The notes beneath the pieces were generated by a model. The model had not been told where the DNA came from and made no database searches. It saw nothing but the letters and a program-made list of their open reading frames with translations. From positions 101,284 to 143,136 of the forward strand of contig NVWI01000006.1 in assembly GCA_002746215.1 (NCBI GenBank): a DNA stretch of 41,853 nucleotides, given 5' to 3'. A program made the translations under genes and the position numbers. This document shows, in pieces, positions 8,045 to 16,800 of the stretch; the first letter of the stretch is position 1, and each line of letters opens with the position of its first letter. The DNA comes from SAR86 cluster bacterium (GTDB lineage: Bacteria; Pseudomonadota; Gammaproteobacteria; Pseudomonadales; Pseudohongiellaceae).

Positions 8045-10288
8045 ATGAAACGTCCTGCTCTAGCCTCTTTAATTGCCCTGATACTCACGACTAGCCACAC
8101 GTCCACAACTCTTGCACAAGAAGCATCAGATAACAGAGAAACAAATAGTTTTTTTGAAGAAATTAGCATAATCGGAAATCGAGATGACATCTCTAGCATT
8201 ACTGGATCAGCTTACTTAATTACACCAGAGCAACTGCAAACATTTTCTTATTCTGATATCCAAAGAATTATTCGAGAAATTCCAGGAGTATCTATTCAAA
8301 TTGAAGATGGTTATGGCTTAAGACCAAATATAAGTATTAGAGGTGTAGCTACTGAACGCAGTTCAAGAATCACCTTACTTGAAGACAATGTTTTAATTGC
8401 GCCTGCCCCTTACGCTGCTCCATCGGCTTACTATTTCCCAACTTCTGGACGGCTAAACTCTGTAGAAGTTGTTAAAGGCCCATCGGCAATTACACAGGGC
8501 CCTTATACAATTGGTGGTGCATTGAACATGATTTCAACACCCATTCCTAACCAATTTGAAGGCAATATATTATTGGAAAGTGGTGAGGATTCAACCCATA
8601 GATTACACGCTAATTATGGTGGATATTCTGAGTCTGGATTCGGATTCCTGCTCGAAACCCACAACTGGACATCCGATGGCTTTCAACAAATAAACCGTAG
8701 TCAAAATGACACTGGTTTTAAGGTAAATGATTACACAGTAAAATTAGGCTATGCCCCGCTTAACTCCAAAAGCAGTATTGAACTTAAGCTTCAATATGTC
8801 GAACAAGATTCTAATCAAAGTTATTTAGGTCTCACTGATAACGACTTCCAACTTGACTCTTATCAGCGCTATGGAATATCAGACTTAGACAATATTACGA
8901 CTGAACATAAACAAATTATTTTACGTTACAACTATGCTTATAGTGACGCTCTTGGATTTACCGCTGTTGCCTACAACAATGAACATGCTCGAAACTGGTT
9001 CAAAACCGAAGGTATAGATTTAGATGGCAGTACAGATGCAGACTCCGTTTCCAGAACCAGTTGGTCGAATATTATTAACGATATCAATACCAACAGCTCC
9101 AGAGACGGCTTTTCTAGTGACGACCTTCATAGAATCCTTAGTGGAGAATTAGATACTGCAGTTGGCAGTATTGATGTGCGTTCAAATAATCGTGAGTATT
9201 TTTCCCGCGGCATTCAATTAGGCTTTAACTGGAATGGTAATATTGGTCAAATCTCTCATTCTTTGGAAGGAAGCATACGCCTCCATAAAGATGAAGAAGA
9301 TCGCATGCAATATGATTCAAGTTATCAGCAGATTTCTGGCTCATTAGTTTTAAATGATATAGGAGCCTTAGGTGCAGCTGGAAATAGAGTACAGGAAGCG
9401 AATGCAACTGCTATATATATTTATGATCGAATTCAGTTTGGTAACTGGACCTTTACTCCAGGCATTCGTTTTGAGGACATAGAACTTAAGAGAACTCGTT
9501 ATCGCAATGGAGAAGCTCGTACATTTAGAGACAGTCGTGAAAATGATACTCAGATATGGCTGCCTGGCGCTGGAATCTCTTATCAATTTGATACAGGTGT
9601 AACCTTGTTGGCAGGTGCCCACAAAGGTTTTACAACACCGCCAAATTCGCCCGGTGTTAAACCCGAAGAAGCTATCAACTACGAGGCAGGAATTAGGTTT
9701 TCAAATTCATCCATCAATACTGAACTCATTGCTTTTCATAGTGACTATGAAAACCTGTTAGGTGTATGTACAGCATCTTCTGGAACGAACTGCGCAATTG
9801 GTGATGCGTTTAATGGTGATGCAGCAACGGTGCAAGGAATTGAGTTCATACTGTCCTCAAGTGTTGATCTTAGCCGAGGTATTATTTTACCTTTGATGTT
9901 CTCATACACTCATATCAATGGCGAATTTGATACTAACATTGCCAGCACAGATTTTTTTGGTGATGTAAGCGCTGGCGATCCAATTCCGTATATCCCAAAA
10001 AATCAGCTGCAATTTTCTTTAGGTTTAGAATCAAATAAATGGGGCATTCAAGCTAAAGCAAACTATGTAGATGAAGTTTGTGTCCGAGCAAGCTGTGGTG
10101 TTTTTGAAAAAACTGACGACACTTTAACAATTGACCTTACAGCGAACTACCAAATCAATAACACTTTAAATATTTATACTCGAATAGAAAATATAACTTC
10201 TGAGGAAGATATTATGGGACGCCACCCTTACGGCGCAAGACCAAATAAGGGAAGAACTGCGAGTGTTGGCGCTAGAATTAGTTTTTAG
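8045..10288 (+). CDS. TonB-dependent outer-membrane receptor, FecA-like
   Basis: Outer-membrane active transporter of 748 residues. The signal peptide ends near TTLA-QEA. A plug domain (about residues 40-170) contains LRPNISIRGVATERSSRITL, APAPYAAPSAYYFPTSGRL and VEVVKGPSAITQGPYTIGG, which resemble FecA (ferric dicitrate) receptors. A 22-strand barrel follows, ending in the terminal phenylalanine RISF typical of outer-membrane proteins. There is no N-terminal signalling domain and no fecI/fecR pair nearby, so it is not trans-envelope regulated. The ATG at 8045 is preferred to a TTG at 8024, which would prefix the signal peptide. A Fur-like box precedes it. Ligand: an iron chelate is likely but not proven. 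Confidence 0.88.
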   Translation: MKRPALASLIALILTTSHTSTTLAQEASDNRETNSFFEEISIIGNRDDISSITGSAYLITPEQLQTFSYSDIQRIIREIPGVSIQIEDGYGLRPNISIRGVATERSSRITLLEDNVLIAPAPYAAPSAYYFPTSGRLNSVEVVKGPSAITQGPYTIGGALNMISTPIPNQFEGNILLESGEDSTHRLHANYGGYSESGFGFLLETHNWTSDGFQQINRSQNDTGFKVNDYTVKLGYAPLNSKSSIELKLQYVEQDSNQSYLGLTDNDFQLDSYQRYGISDLDNITTEHKQIILRYNYAYSDALGFTAVAYNNEHARNWFKTEGIDLDGSTDADSVSRTSWSNIINDINTNSSRDGFSSDDLHRILSGELDTAVGSIDVRSNNREYFSRGIQLGFNWNGNIGQISHSLEGSIRLHKDEEDRMQYDSSYQQISGSLVLNDIGALGAAGNRVQEANATAIYIYDRIQFGNWTFTPGIRFEDIELKRTRYRNGEARTFRDSRENDTQIWLPGAGISYQFDTGVTLLAGAHKGFTTPPNSPGVKPEEAINYEAGIRFSNSSINTELIAFHSDYENLLGVCTASSGTNCAIGDAFNGDAATVQGIEFILSSSVDLSRGIILPLMFSYTHINGEFDTNIASTDFFGDVSAGDPIPYIPKNQLQFSLGLESNKWGIQAKANYVDEVCVRASCGVFEKTDDTLTIDLTANYQINNTLNIYTRIENITSEEDIMGRHPYGARPNKGRTASVGARISF

Positions 10289-10596
10289 TAAATAATAAAG
10301 ACTTATTAGCTCATCTGAGATTCGTCTCTAACTTACTTGTCGTAATACATCTTTCACCGTTGTAGCCAAGGCATCCTTGCCTTAACCTTTTCATATTGTT
10401 CTAAAATTTCTCACCCTTCTCCAGATAAGCCATTTAAAATGAGTTACAATTAGACACACTCTTTACTAAGTAATTCTTTTTAACGCCTGATGATTGCTTC
10501 CTATACGAAGTAGATCATATAAGGTTATTTCATTATGTTGTTAAACTGTTAACGGCTAATGCAATAAAAAATTAGATTTCCTTTCACTACTTTTGG
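10289..10596. other. Intergenic region, 308 bases, no gene supported
   Basis: AT-rich spacer between the receptor and the next exported gene. Short protein-like stretches on the minus strand (about 10330-10430) are split between frames and too short to call. A small imperfect palindrome, GTTAA-x-x-TGTTAAC, occurs near 10540. Promoter elements for the downstream gene probably lie here but none is convincing. Confidence 0.5.
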
Positions 10597-11559
10597 ATGG
10601 CTATGAGAATAATAAAAATCCTGTCTTCATTTTGTATTACCTTCTGTATTACTTTACCTCTAGGAACATCAATCCAGGCACAGTCTAATGATATTGACCT
10701 TGGCCTACTCCATGTCCAAGGTAATGTTTATATGCTCAATGGTGGAGAGGCAGGCAACATCGCTGTGCAGATTGGGGAAGATGGCATTATGTTAGTAAAT
10801 GCTATGCGAAAGGGGTTCGGGGAACAGATCGCCAGACAATTACAAACCATAACTGACAAACCAATACGCTACATTATTAATACCAGCTCTGATCTTTACT
10901 ATAGTGGAGGCAATGCTGAACTTGCCGCTATGGGGAAATTTGGAGCAACGCCAAACCTTGCGCCAGGTGCAGAAGATGGAGCGACTATCGTCTCTCACGA
11001 AAACAGTATGTTTCGATTAAGCATACTTTCTTCGCAAGGTGACGACGTTTTTCCTAGTGCGGGAGTACCAAGAGACGTCTACTTTACGTCATTCAAAGAT
11101 ATTTATTTTAATGACGAGCCTGTGTTTGTAATGCATGAACCCAATGCTCACACAGATGGTGACAGTATCGTTCTTTTTAGGCGATCCGACACTATCGCAG
11201 TCGGAGATTTATTTACTCCCGGACAATACCCGGTAATCGATATATCTCGTGGAGGAAGTGTTCAAGGGTTGATAAGTGCATTAAACCATCTACTTGATCT
11301 TGCAGTCCCCGTCGTTCTTCAGGAAGGCGGAACCCGTATCATTCCTGGCCGTGGCAGAATATGTAATGAAGCCGATGTCGTCGAATTTCGAAATATGGTT
11401 GTCATTATTCATGACCGAGTACGTGCTTATATGGATAGAGGCATGACGCTTGAACAAATTCAGACCCAGGAACTGACGCTTGACTACGACACAGAGTTTA
11501 GCGGTTCGGGAGAAGGTTTTATTGAATCAATTTACCAAAGCCTAGCAAGGGTAAATTAA
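10597..11559 (+). CDS. Exported MBL-fold protein lacking the metal ligands
   Basis: Periplasmic protein of 320 residues with a signal peptide ending SIQA-QS. The metallo-beta-lactamase fold is recognisable: GNVYMLNGGEAGNIAVQIGEDG at the start, the INT...SGGNAEL framework, H185-T-DGDSIV, and VGD204. The zinc-binding HxHxDH segment is replaced by S97-S-D-L-Y-Y102, and the last GHG histidine is arginine 252 (PGRG). Only two of the usual ligands survive, so it is likely a non-catalytic or repurposed member. Two ATGs (10597, 10603) are equally good. It is plus-strand, between the receptor and a pair of secreted paralogues. Confidence 0.8.
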   Translation: MAMRIIKILSSFCITFCITLPLGTSIQAQSNDIDLGLLHVQGNVYMLNGGEAGNIAVQIGEDGIMLVNAMRKGFGEQIARQLQTITDKPIRYIINTSSDLYYSGGNAELAAMGKFGATPNLAPGAEDGATIVSHENSMFRLSILSSQGDDVFPSAGVPRDVYFTSFKDIYFNDEPVFVMHEPNAHTDGDSIVLFRRSDTIAVGDLFTPGQYPVIDISRGGSVQGLISALNHLLDLAVPVVLQEGGTRIIPGRGRICNEADVVEFRNMVVIIHDRVRAYMDRGMTLEQIQTQELTLDYDTEFSGSGEGFIESIYQSLARVN

Positions 11560-11586
11560 AGCAGCATCTTTACAAAGTGAGCCATC

Positions 11587-12381
11587 ATGAAAATTAATCG
11601 TCACAAGTTTCATTGTTTTACTCTGCTGATTTCTCTAATGGCATCAGCTTATACTTTCGCTCAGAGGGGTGCACCACCTGTACCGCCACAGACACCCAGA
11701 GAAGCCGCTTTAATTGATTTAACCGGAGTCTGGGTTTCAGTTATCAGCGAAGATTGGCGCTGGCGCATGCTAACCCCACTGCGAGGCGATTTTGCCAACA
11801 TTCCTTTGAACGCTGAAGGTAAGCGAGTTGGCATGGCTTGGGATCCAGAACAAGATCGAGCCTTCGGCTTGGAGTGTAAAGCTTACGGCGCAGCAAACCT
11901 GATGCGTGTGCCAGGTCGACTAGAAATTTCCTGGGAAGATGATCAAACCCTAGCCATCAGAACTGATGCTGGAAATCAAACTAGAAGACTCCACTTTAAT
12001 GAATCCACCATGCCTAGTGAGCCACAAAGCTTGCAAGGTTATTCTATGGCTAATTGGGAAAAACCACTTGGAACAGGTGATGGATCTTTTACCCCGCCGT
12101 TTTTTGGTGCAAGAGTTGGCACTGCGCCACGCTCATTAGAGGTATCAACAAGCAACTTAACTGGCGGCTACTTACGCAAGAATGGTGTTCCCTATAGTGA
12201 TCAAACTACCGTTCAAGAATTTTTTGACTACCATGTCCTCCCCAATGGCGAAGAATGGTTTACCGTTACGACGATAGTAAGAGATCCGGTTTATTTACGG
12301 ACTGCTTATATCACCAGCACTGATTTCAAAAAACAAAACGATATGAGTGGTTGGAACCCGAGCCCATGCTCAGCAGAATAA
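11587..12381 (+). CDS. Secreted protein of unknown function, paralogue A
   Basis: Exported protein of 264 residues with a signal peptide ending YTFA-QRG. I do not recognise a named family. Visible elements: DLTGVWVSVISEDWRWRM near residue 44, an internal cysteine 97, a beta-rich middle part, and RKNGVPYSDQ at 197-206 followed by VTTIVRDPVYL. The same succession of elements occurs in the next gene, so the two arose by duplication. It starts 27 bases after the degenerate MBL gene and ends 38 bases before its paralogue, implying one operon. A beta-barrel, lipocalin-like binding fold is possible but unproven. Confidence 0.82.
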   Translation: MKINRHKFHCFTLLISLMASAYTFAQRGAPPVPPQTPREAALIDLTGVWVSVISEDWRWRMLTPLRGDFANIPLNAEGKRVGMAWDPEQDRAFGLECKAYGAANLMRVPGRLEISWEDDQTLAIRTDAGNQTRRLHFNESTMPSEPQSLQGYSMANWEKPLGTGDGSFTPPFFGARVGTAPRSLEVSTSNLTGGYLRKNGVPYSDQTTVQEFFDYHVLPNGEEWFTVTTIVRDPVYLRTAYITSTDFKKQNDMSGWNPSPCSAE

Positions 12382-12419
12382 ATTTCCGCCGGAAATCAAT
12401 CATTGAGAACTGAAAAATT

Positions 12420-13304
12420 ATGAAAAAACTAACAGTATTGATAACGTTAATATTCTTCAGCCTAAGTGCCTTCGCTCAAATGGATTTTTCAGGAGAATGG
12501 GCGCCGGTCTATCACGAAGATGCTGCTGATCGTATCCCCGGGCCTGAGTTAGGCGATTACATGGGGCTGCCCTTGAATAGCGCGGCCTTATTACGTGCTC
12601 AAAGCTGGGAAGCTGGACAAATTTCGTTAATGCAGAATCAATGTCGACCACATTCATCTGATTACGGCATGCGCGGTTTGGGCAACATGAGAGTTACCCG
12701 AGACTTGGATGATGCTCAGGAATGGGTAGCTTTTAAGACATTCATAGCGGCCTGGGGCAGTGAAAGGACAATCTGGATGGATGGCAGAGAACATCCACCT
12801 GAATATGCCGAGTATACATTTCAAGGTTTTTCTAGCGCTGTATGGGAGGGTAATACCCTGGTTGTTACCACCACGCACCAAAAGGCTAACTATCACCGAC
12901 GTAATGGTGTTCCCAGCAGTGACCAACGCATTATTACAGAATACTGGACTCGTCACGGAGACGTTCTGACCGTTGTTACTGCCGTAGATGATCCCGTGTT
13001 TTTCACCGAACCTTTGGTCAGAAGTCAAAACTGGGTGCTTGATCTTGGCCAGCAACAAAGTAGCTTTTATTGTGAATACGTTGGAGAACTACCTGAATTG
13101 GTAGATGGAAAAGTGCCACATTACCTGCCAGGCGAAAACCCTTATTTGGATGAAATAGCCACAACATATGGCATCCCAATAGAAGTATTAAGTGGTGGCG
13201 CAGAAAAAATGTATCCTGAATATCAATTAGTCATGCCGGAAGCTGAATCATCTCCACTAATGTGCACGGTGTTATGTAATTGTCAGGGCTTCGCCGATTG
13301 CTGA
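12420..13304 (+). CDS. Secreted protein of unknown function, paralogue B
   Basis: Exported protein of 294 residues, signal peptide MKKLTVLITLIFFSLSAFA-Q. It shares with the preceding protein DFSGEWAPVYHED (versus DLTGVWVSVISED), a GDYMGLPLN/GDFANIPLN segment, a cysteine around residue 75, R160-RNGVPSSDQ169 and a VVTAVDDPVFF strand. It differs by a C-terminal extension of about 60 residues ending in a cysteine-rich tail (CTVLCNCQGFADC), which could be disulfide-bonded or bind metal. Function unknown. Last gene of the plus-strand exported run, convergent with the TerB-like gene. Confidence 0.82.
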   Translation: MKKLTVLITLIFFSLSAFAQMDFSGEWAPVYHEDAADRIPGPELGDYMGLPLNSAALLRAQSWEAGQISLMQNQCRPHSSDYGMRGLGNMRVTRDLDDAQEWVAFKTFIAAWGSERTIWMDGREHPPEYAEYTFQGFSSAVWEGNTLVVTTTHQKANYHRRNGVPSSDQRIITEYWTRHGDVLTVVTAVDDPVFFTEPLVRSQNWVLDLGQQQSSFYCEYVGELPELVDGKVPHYLPGENPYLDEIATTYGIPIEVLSGGAEKMYPEYQLVMPEAESSPLMCTVLCNCQGFADC

Positions 13305-13365
13305 TTAAACTACCCGGCACTTCATCCGAATAAATTTGGAAATAATTGATAAAAAAGTGTGAGGG

Positions 13366-13388
13366 CTTGGCCTGGCTTCCAGGCAAAG
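13366..13388. terminator. Hairpin between convergent genes
   Basis: GCCTGG (13370-13375) pairs with CCAGGC (13379-13384) around a CTT loop, extended by CTT/AAG after one mismatch. Six adenines at 13351-13356 would be a U-run for transcripts coming from the minus-strand gene, about nine bases past the stem. It is plausible as a bidirectional terminator, but spacing to the U-run is longer than ideal. Confidence 0.45.
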
Positions 13389-13452
13389 GTATGCAATTTA
13401 AACCTATTCTTATTCACTACCTTAGTAGAGTGAAATACTAGGAAAATCGTCT

Positions 13453-14409
13453 TTATTCAGCGCTTTCAGCATGCAATGTATCAATTGCTGTAAATAAATT
13501 CAGGCTCCGATATTTTTTAGAAACCATTTGTGCAAAGTCGTAAGAGAAATAAGTTCCAACGACATAGCCTTTACCGCCATTAATCTCACTTGCAATTAAT
13601 TCAGGTAATAATTTTTTCAAGAGATCTTCTTGATCACTGTCTTGTGGTGCAATAGCAACTTCAAATTGATCTTGAGATAATTCGTTACTTGCATAAGCAT
13701 CAAGCATCGAATTAATTTCTTTCAGAATAAAGCTCTCTTCATCCGAGACTTCTTTATCAGAAGCAGCTAAAGCATTCAGCACATCTCGCAAGTGAGAACT
13801 TTGCTCTACAGGAGGTTCAATATTTAAGTAATCAGCTACGCTGAACCGTAGCTCAATATAACCTGATTCCACCGAACTAGCGGCTAGCTCCCCTTCCAAA
13901 GAGTCACGATCAAATGGAATATTCCAAAATTTTGCAAAAGTATCGATAAATTCAAATTCCCTTTCGTCAATACGATTATCAATGAGTGCTAACTGCCTTA
14001 AAATAATTAACATTTTATCCGCACCAGCGGGTAACAGAAGTGCCTTTACTAAATCACCTGCTTCATGCCCTTCTAATTTGATAGCTTTTTTAAACTTACT
14101 CCATAAACTTTCTCGTTTAGATTTATTACGAACCCAATAGCCGCTTCCAATCAACAGGAATAAAGCGCTAGAAAAAATACTGACAACAGCTTTAGCTGCG
14201 CCTTTATATTCGCCATCTAAAAGACCATATTTTATTAGAAACGGCAGTGTTGAGGCGATGCCGAGTAGCGAAGCAAAGACTGAAACACTGTTAGCGACAT
14301 TTTCATCACTTTTACGTGACCAGATTTTATTAAGCATTAGATAAGTGGTTAAAAAACCAATAGCTACTGAAGCAACTACAAGCAGTTCAATAAAGTCATT
14401 AAAATTCAT
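13453..14409 (-). CDS. Membrane protein with a TerB-like domain
   Basis: Inner-membrane protein of 318 residues. Three hydrophobic helices lie in the N-terminal part (about residues 8-26, 44-62 and 73-92), followed by a basic linker and a cytoplasmic helical region. The segment LLPAGADKMLIILRQLALID with NRIDEREFEFIDTFAKFWNI (about 125-165) resembles the acidic tellurite-resistance TerB/DjlA-like helical fold. A second acidic helix pair follows at about 210-245 (ASDKEVSDEESFILKEI). It is divergent from an FHA-domain membrane protein, which may hint at a shared envelope-signalling role. Function unknown. Confidence 0.65.
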   Translation of the reverse strand: MNFNDFIELLVVASVAIGFLTTYLMLNKIWSRKSDENVANSVSVFASLLGIASTLPFLIKYGLLDGEYKGAAKAVVSIFSSALFLLIGSGYWVRNKSKRESLWSKFKKAIKLEGHEAGDLVKALLLPAGADKMLIILRQLALIDNRIDEREFEFIDTFAKFWNIPFDRDSLEGELAASSVESGYIELRFSVADYLNIEPPVEQSSHLRDVLNALAASDKEVSDEESFILKEINSMLDAYASNELSQDQFEVAIAPQDSDQEDLLKKLLPELIASEINGGKGYVVGTYFSYDFAQMVSKKYRSLNLFTAIDTLHAESAE

Positions 14410-14573
14410 ATTTTTTACACCTTATTATTTTTTCGCTGAATGAAGTCTAGTTGCTCAATAAATGTTTGCAACAACTTAATGAGTTTTTGTATTAAAATAA
14501 TTGATAATGAGTAAACTAGCATTTATAAAAGAACTCAATTACTGTAGTGAAAAAGCAAGAGATTGTAGGTTTT

Positions 14574-15275
14574 ATGCTCAATGAGAAGACAAAAAAAATC
14601 GGTTTTATTTCTGAATTGAAACGTAGAAAAGTCCTACAAACTTGTGCATTTTACATATTTGGGTGTTGGTTTTTTTTACAAATAGGCGATATTTTATTTC
14701 CTGTTATTAGCTCTGACGAGAATAAAATTTTTCTTTATCTACTTTATGGCATGGCAGGTTTTTTTCCAGCAGTCATATTAATGTCCTGGTTTTATCAAAT
14801 AAGCACTAGCGGCATAGAAAGAACACATGCATTCATTGAACGCCGAATGACTTCTAATATTCCTCCCATTAATGATCGTCGAAGAAATCCTGAAAAAACC
14901 ACTAATAACGAAGATTACATTTGGACAATTACAGCACAGTCAGGCCCTTTGAAAGGCCTAAGCTATGGCGTTTCAGGCCCTCTTGTCATTGGGCGCTCTT
15001 TAGATTGCGACTTGACCATAATTAGTCCTCAAATTTCTCGAAAACACGCTCAGCTAACCTTAAATAATGATTTACTCTCTGTAGAAGATCTCGGTTCAGC
15101 CAATGGCACCATGATTAATGGTGAATCTGTAGAAGGTGTGCAGTTACTTCATAATGAAGACAAATTGCAATTCCAGGAAATCATGTTTCAAATCAATAGG
15201 AATTACAATAAAGAACGAAATTCAAATACAGCAGAAAATGCTACGGTTCTTTTTAGTCGAAACGAATCTGATTAA
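14574..15275 (+). CDS. Membrane-anchored FHA-domain protein
   Basis: Protein of 233 residues from the ATG at 14574, which has a TAGG element six bases upstream; a GTG at 14547 would add nine residues. The N-terminal module (FISELKRRKVLQTCAFYIFG, two hydrophobic helices around an ILFPVI loop, then SWFYQISTSGIERT) matches a membrane anchor I recall from bacterial adenylate cyclases and TPR proteins. Residues about 140-215 form an FHA domain: VIGRSLDCDLTI, SRKHAQL and LGSANGTMING hold the usual phosphothreonine-binding Arg, Ser-x-x-His and Asn-Gly positions. It probably reads Ser/Thr phosphorylation at the membrane. No kinase is visible in the window. Confidence 0.82.
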   Translation: MLNEKTKKIGFISELKRRKVLQTCAFYIFGCWFFLQIGDILFPVISSDENKIFLYLLYGMAGFFPAVILMSWFYQISTSGIERTHAFIERRMTSNIPPINDRRRNPEKTTNNEDYIWTITAQSGPLKGLSYGVSGPLVIGRSLDCDLTIISPQISRKHAQLTLNNDLLSVEDLGSANGTMINGESVEGVQLLHNEDKLQFQEIMFQINRNYNKERNSNTAENATVLFSRNESD

Positions 15276-15622
15276 TCATCTTACTAATATTTTTTACAAA
15301 ATAGATAATCAATCACCTAGTTCACCGCTCATTATTCTTTTCTTGAAGAAGAATAATAAATTGATCAATTTAGTTAAAATACTGTTCATTCCCACGCCGG
15401 AACTTTTATAACTATTTGATTTTCATTAACTATACTTGTTATAAGGAATATTCTATAAGAACTACTTCCCATCTTTACTTATCAGGTTAGACAGTACTTA
15501 ATCTGTTATTTATTGATTTTCCAATTATTGTTCGAGATAGTACACAAATAATAATGAGTAGCGTTAACTTCAATGCAACAAAACATTGATTTTCAACGCT
15601 AATCATCAAGCGGGGAAACATC
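15276..15622. other. Intergenic region with an AT-rich perfect inverted repeat
   Basis: A 347-base AT-rich spacer without a supportable gene. ATTATTCTT (15331-15339) and AAGAATAAT (15349-15357) form a perfect nine-pair inverted repeat about 55 bases after the FHA stop. There is no U-run, so it is more likely a weak hairpin or protein site than an intrinsic terminator. GGGGA at 15612-15616 is the likely ribosome binding site of the next gene. Confidence 0.5.
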
Positions 15623-16633
15623 GTGAAGACATTCTGCTTGCTAGTTATAGGGTTATTTTCTACAACATGTGTGTATTCACAAGCTCCCATTATCGATATG
15701 CATCTACATGCATTCTCTGCAGACTTTTCAGGGCCTATACGAACTGGGCATTGTGTTTCACCAGACTCCATGATGGCCTGGGATCAACGAGAAAATTTTG
15801 CTGAGGCATGGAGCCGTCTTCTTACTGACCTTTCATGTACTGACCCTGTATGGGCGCCGGAAACTGACGCTGAAATCATGTCCGATACGATAGCTGTTTT
15901 AAATAAACTCAATATTTTTGGTGTTGCAAGCGGGACGCCTGAACTTGTTCAGAACTATGTAGAGTCATCTTCGGGGCGTCTTCTTTATGGGTTGAATTTC
16001 GGACTAGGTGTTGAAGGAGCAGATTTTTCACCCGCAGAAGTAATGCAATTACATGAACAAGGCCGACTCGATGTGCTTGGTGAAATCACCAATCAATATG
16101 TTGGCATAGAGCCTTCAGATGAGCGTATGGATGAATACTGGTCGCTCGCTGAGGAATTAAATATTCCTGTTGCCATACATATTGGACCTAGCCCTCCGGG
16201 CTCTCCATATATTGGGTATCCGAATTATCGTGCACGATTACATAGCCCTCTTACGCTCGAAGAAGTGCTCGTAGAACATCCAACTTTGCGAGTTCAGGTT
16301 ATGCATGCAGGTTACCCTATGCTGGATGACATGTTGGCAATGCTCTATGCACATCCACAAATATATGTTGATCTAGGCCTGATTGATTGGTTATTGACGC
16401 AAGCGGAATTCTATCGGCACCTGAAATCTATCGTTGATGCAGGCTATTCGAACCGAATTATGTATGGTTCAGATCAAATGATTTGGCCTGGAGTTATAGA
16501 ACTATCTATCAATAGCATCATGGATGCCCCGTTTCTCAGCGCCCAACAAAAAAGAGATATTCTTTACAACAACGCTGCTCGTTTCCTTAGACTTAGTAAT
16601 GAAGAAATACAGCGGCATCATGCTGTTCAATGA
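15623..16633 (+). CDS. Exported amidohydrolase-family protein
   Basis: Predicted periplasmic metal-dependent hydrolase or decarboxylase of the Amidohydrolase_2 (ACMSD-like) family, 336 residues. The signal peptide is followed directly by IIDMHLHAF, the H27-x-H29 metal pair. Further barrel ligands are the histidines in AIHIGP and QVMHAGYP and the aspartate in MYGSDQMIWP. Translation starts with GTG at 15623, supported by GGGGA upstream and by the signal peptide beginning there. Substrate unknown. It stands alone on the plus strand and the next element is a decayed repeat that begins seven bases after its stop. Confidence 0.85.
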   Translation: MKTFCLLVIGLFSTTCVYSQAPIIDMHLHAFSADFSGPIRTGHCVSPDSMMAWDQRENFAEAWSRLLTDLSCTDPVWAPETDAEIMSDTIAVLNKLNIFGVASGTPELVQNYVESSSGRLLYGLNFGLGVEGADFSPAEVMQLHEQGRLDVLGEITNQYVGIEPSDERMDEYWSLAEELNIPVAIHIGPSPPGSPYIGYPNYRARLHSPLTLEEVLVEHPTLRVQVMHAGYPMLDDMLAMLYAHPQIYVDLGLIDWLLTQAEFYRHLKSIVDAGYSNRIMYGSDQMIWPGVIELSINSIMDAPFLSAQQKRDILYNNAARFLRLSNEEIQRHHAVQ

Positions 16634-16639
16634 CTGCAT

Positions 16640-16800
16640 GTAATCAAGGTGTCAGGTTACTTGATTCCGAGACTAAGAGAGAGAAACTCAAAAGGGCCGC
16701 GTAATTTGATACATCATTGCTTAACTGTCCATTGAAGCAATGACTATCCAATAAGATAAAAGATGGCACGCCCAGGAAGATTCTAACTCCCGCTTAACAG
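16640..16800 (+). repeat. Decayed repeat element, copy 1 (RAYT/REP-like leader)
   Basis: Begins with a 34-base version of a unit (GTAATCAAGGTGTCAGGTTA...TTCCGAGA), then a GGGCC...GTAA-TTTGAT block, CCATTGAAGCAATGA and AAGATAAAAGATGG. The same ordered blocks recur at 18319-18510. The segment after ATG at 16763 reads MARP and, after one frameshift, RKILTP, which resembles the N-terminus of REP-associated tyrosine transposases. An alternative reading is the 3' end of a tRNA on the minus strand. Either way it is a mobile-element or integration remnant. Confidence 0.6.

Noticed and set aside
10330-10430. Minus-strand pieces reading LEQYEKVKARMPWL and ALATTVKDVLRQ
   Set aside because: Split between frames and too short to tell a gene remnant from chance.
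12654-13058. 134-codon minus-strand frame inside paralogue B
   Set aside because: Antisense shadow of a secreted protein whose motifs match its neighbour; no start signal or family.
15136-15411. 91-codon plus-strand frame overlapping the FHA gene
   Set aside because: Out of frame with a well-supported FHA domain; composition unlike a protein and no ribosome binding site.
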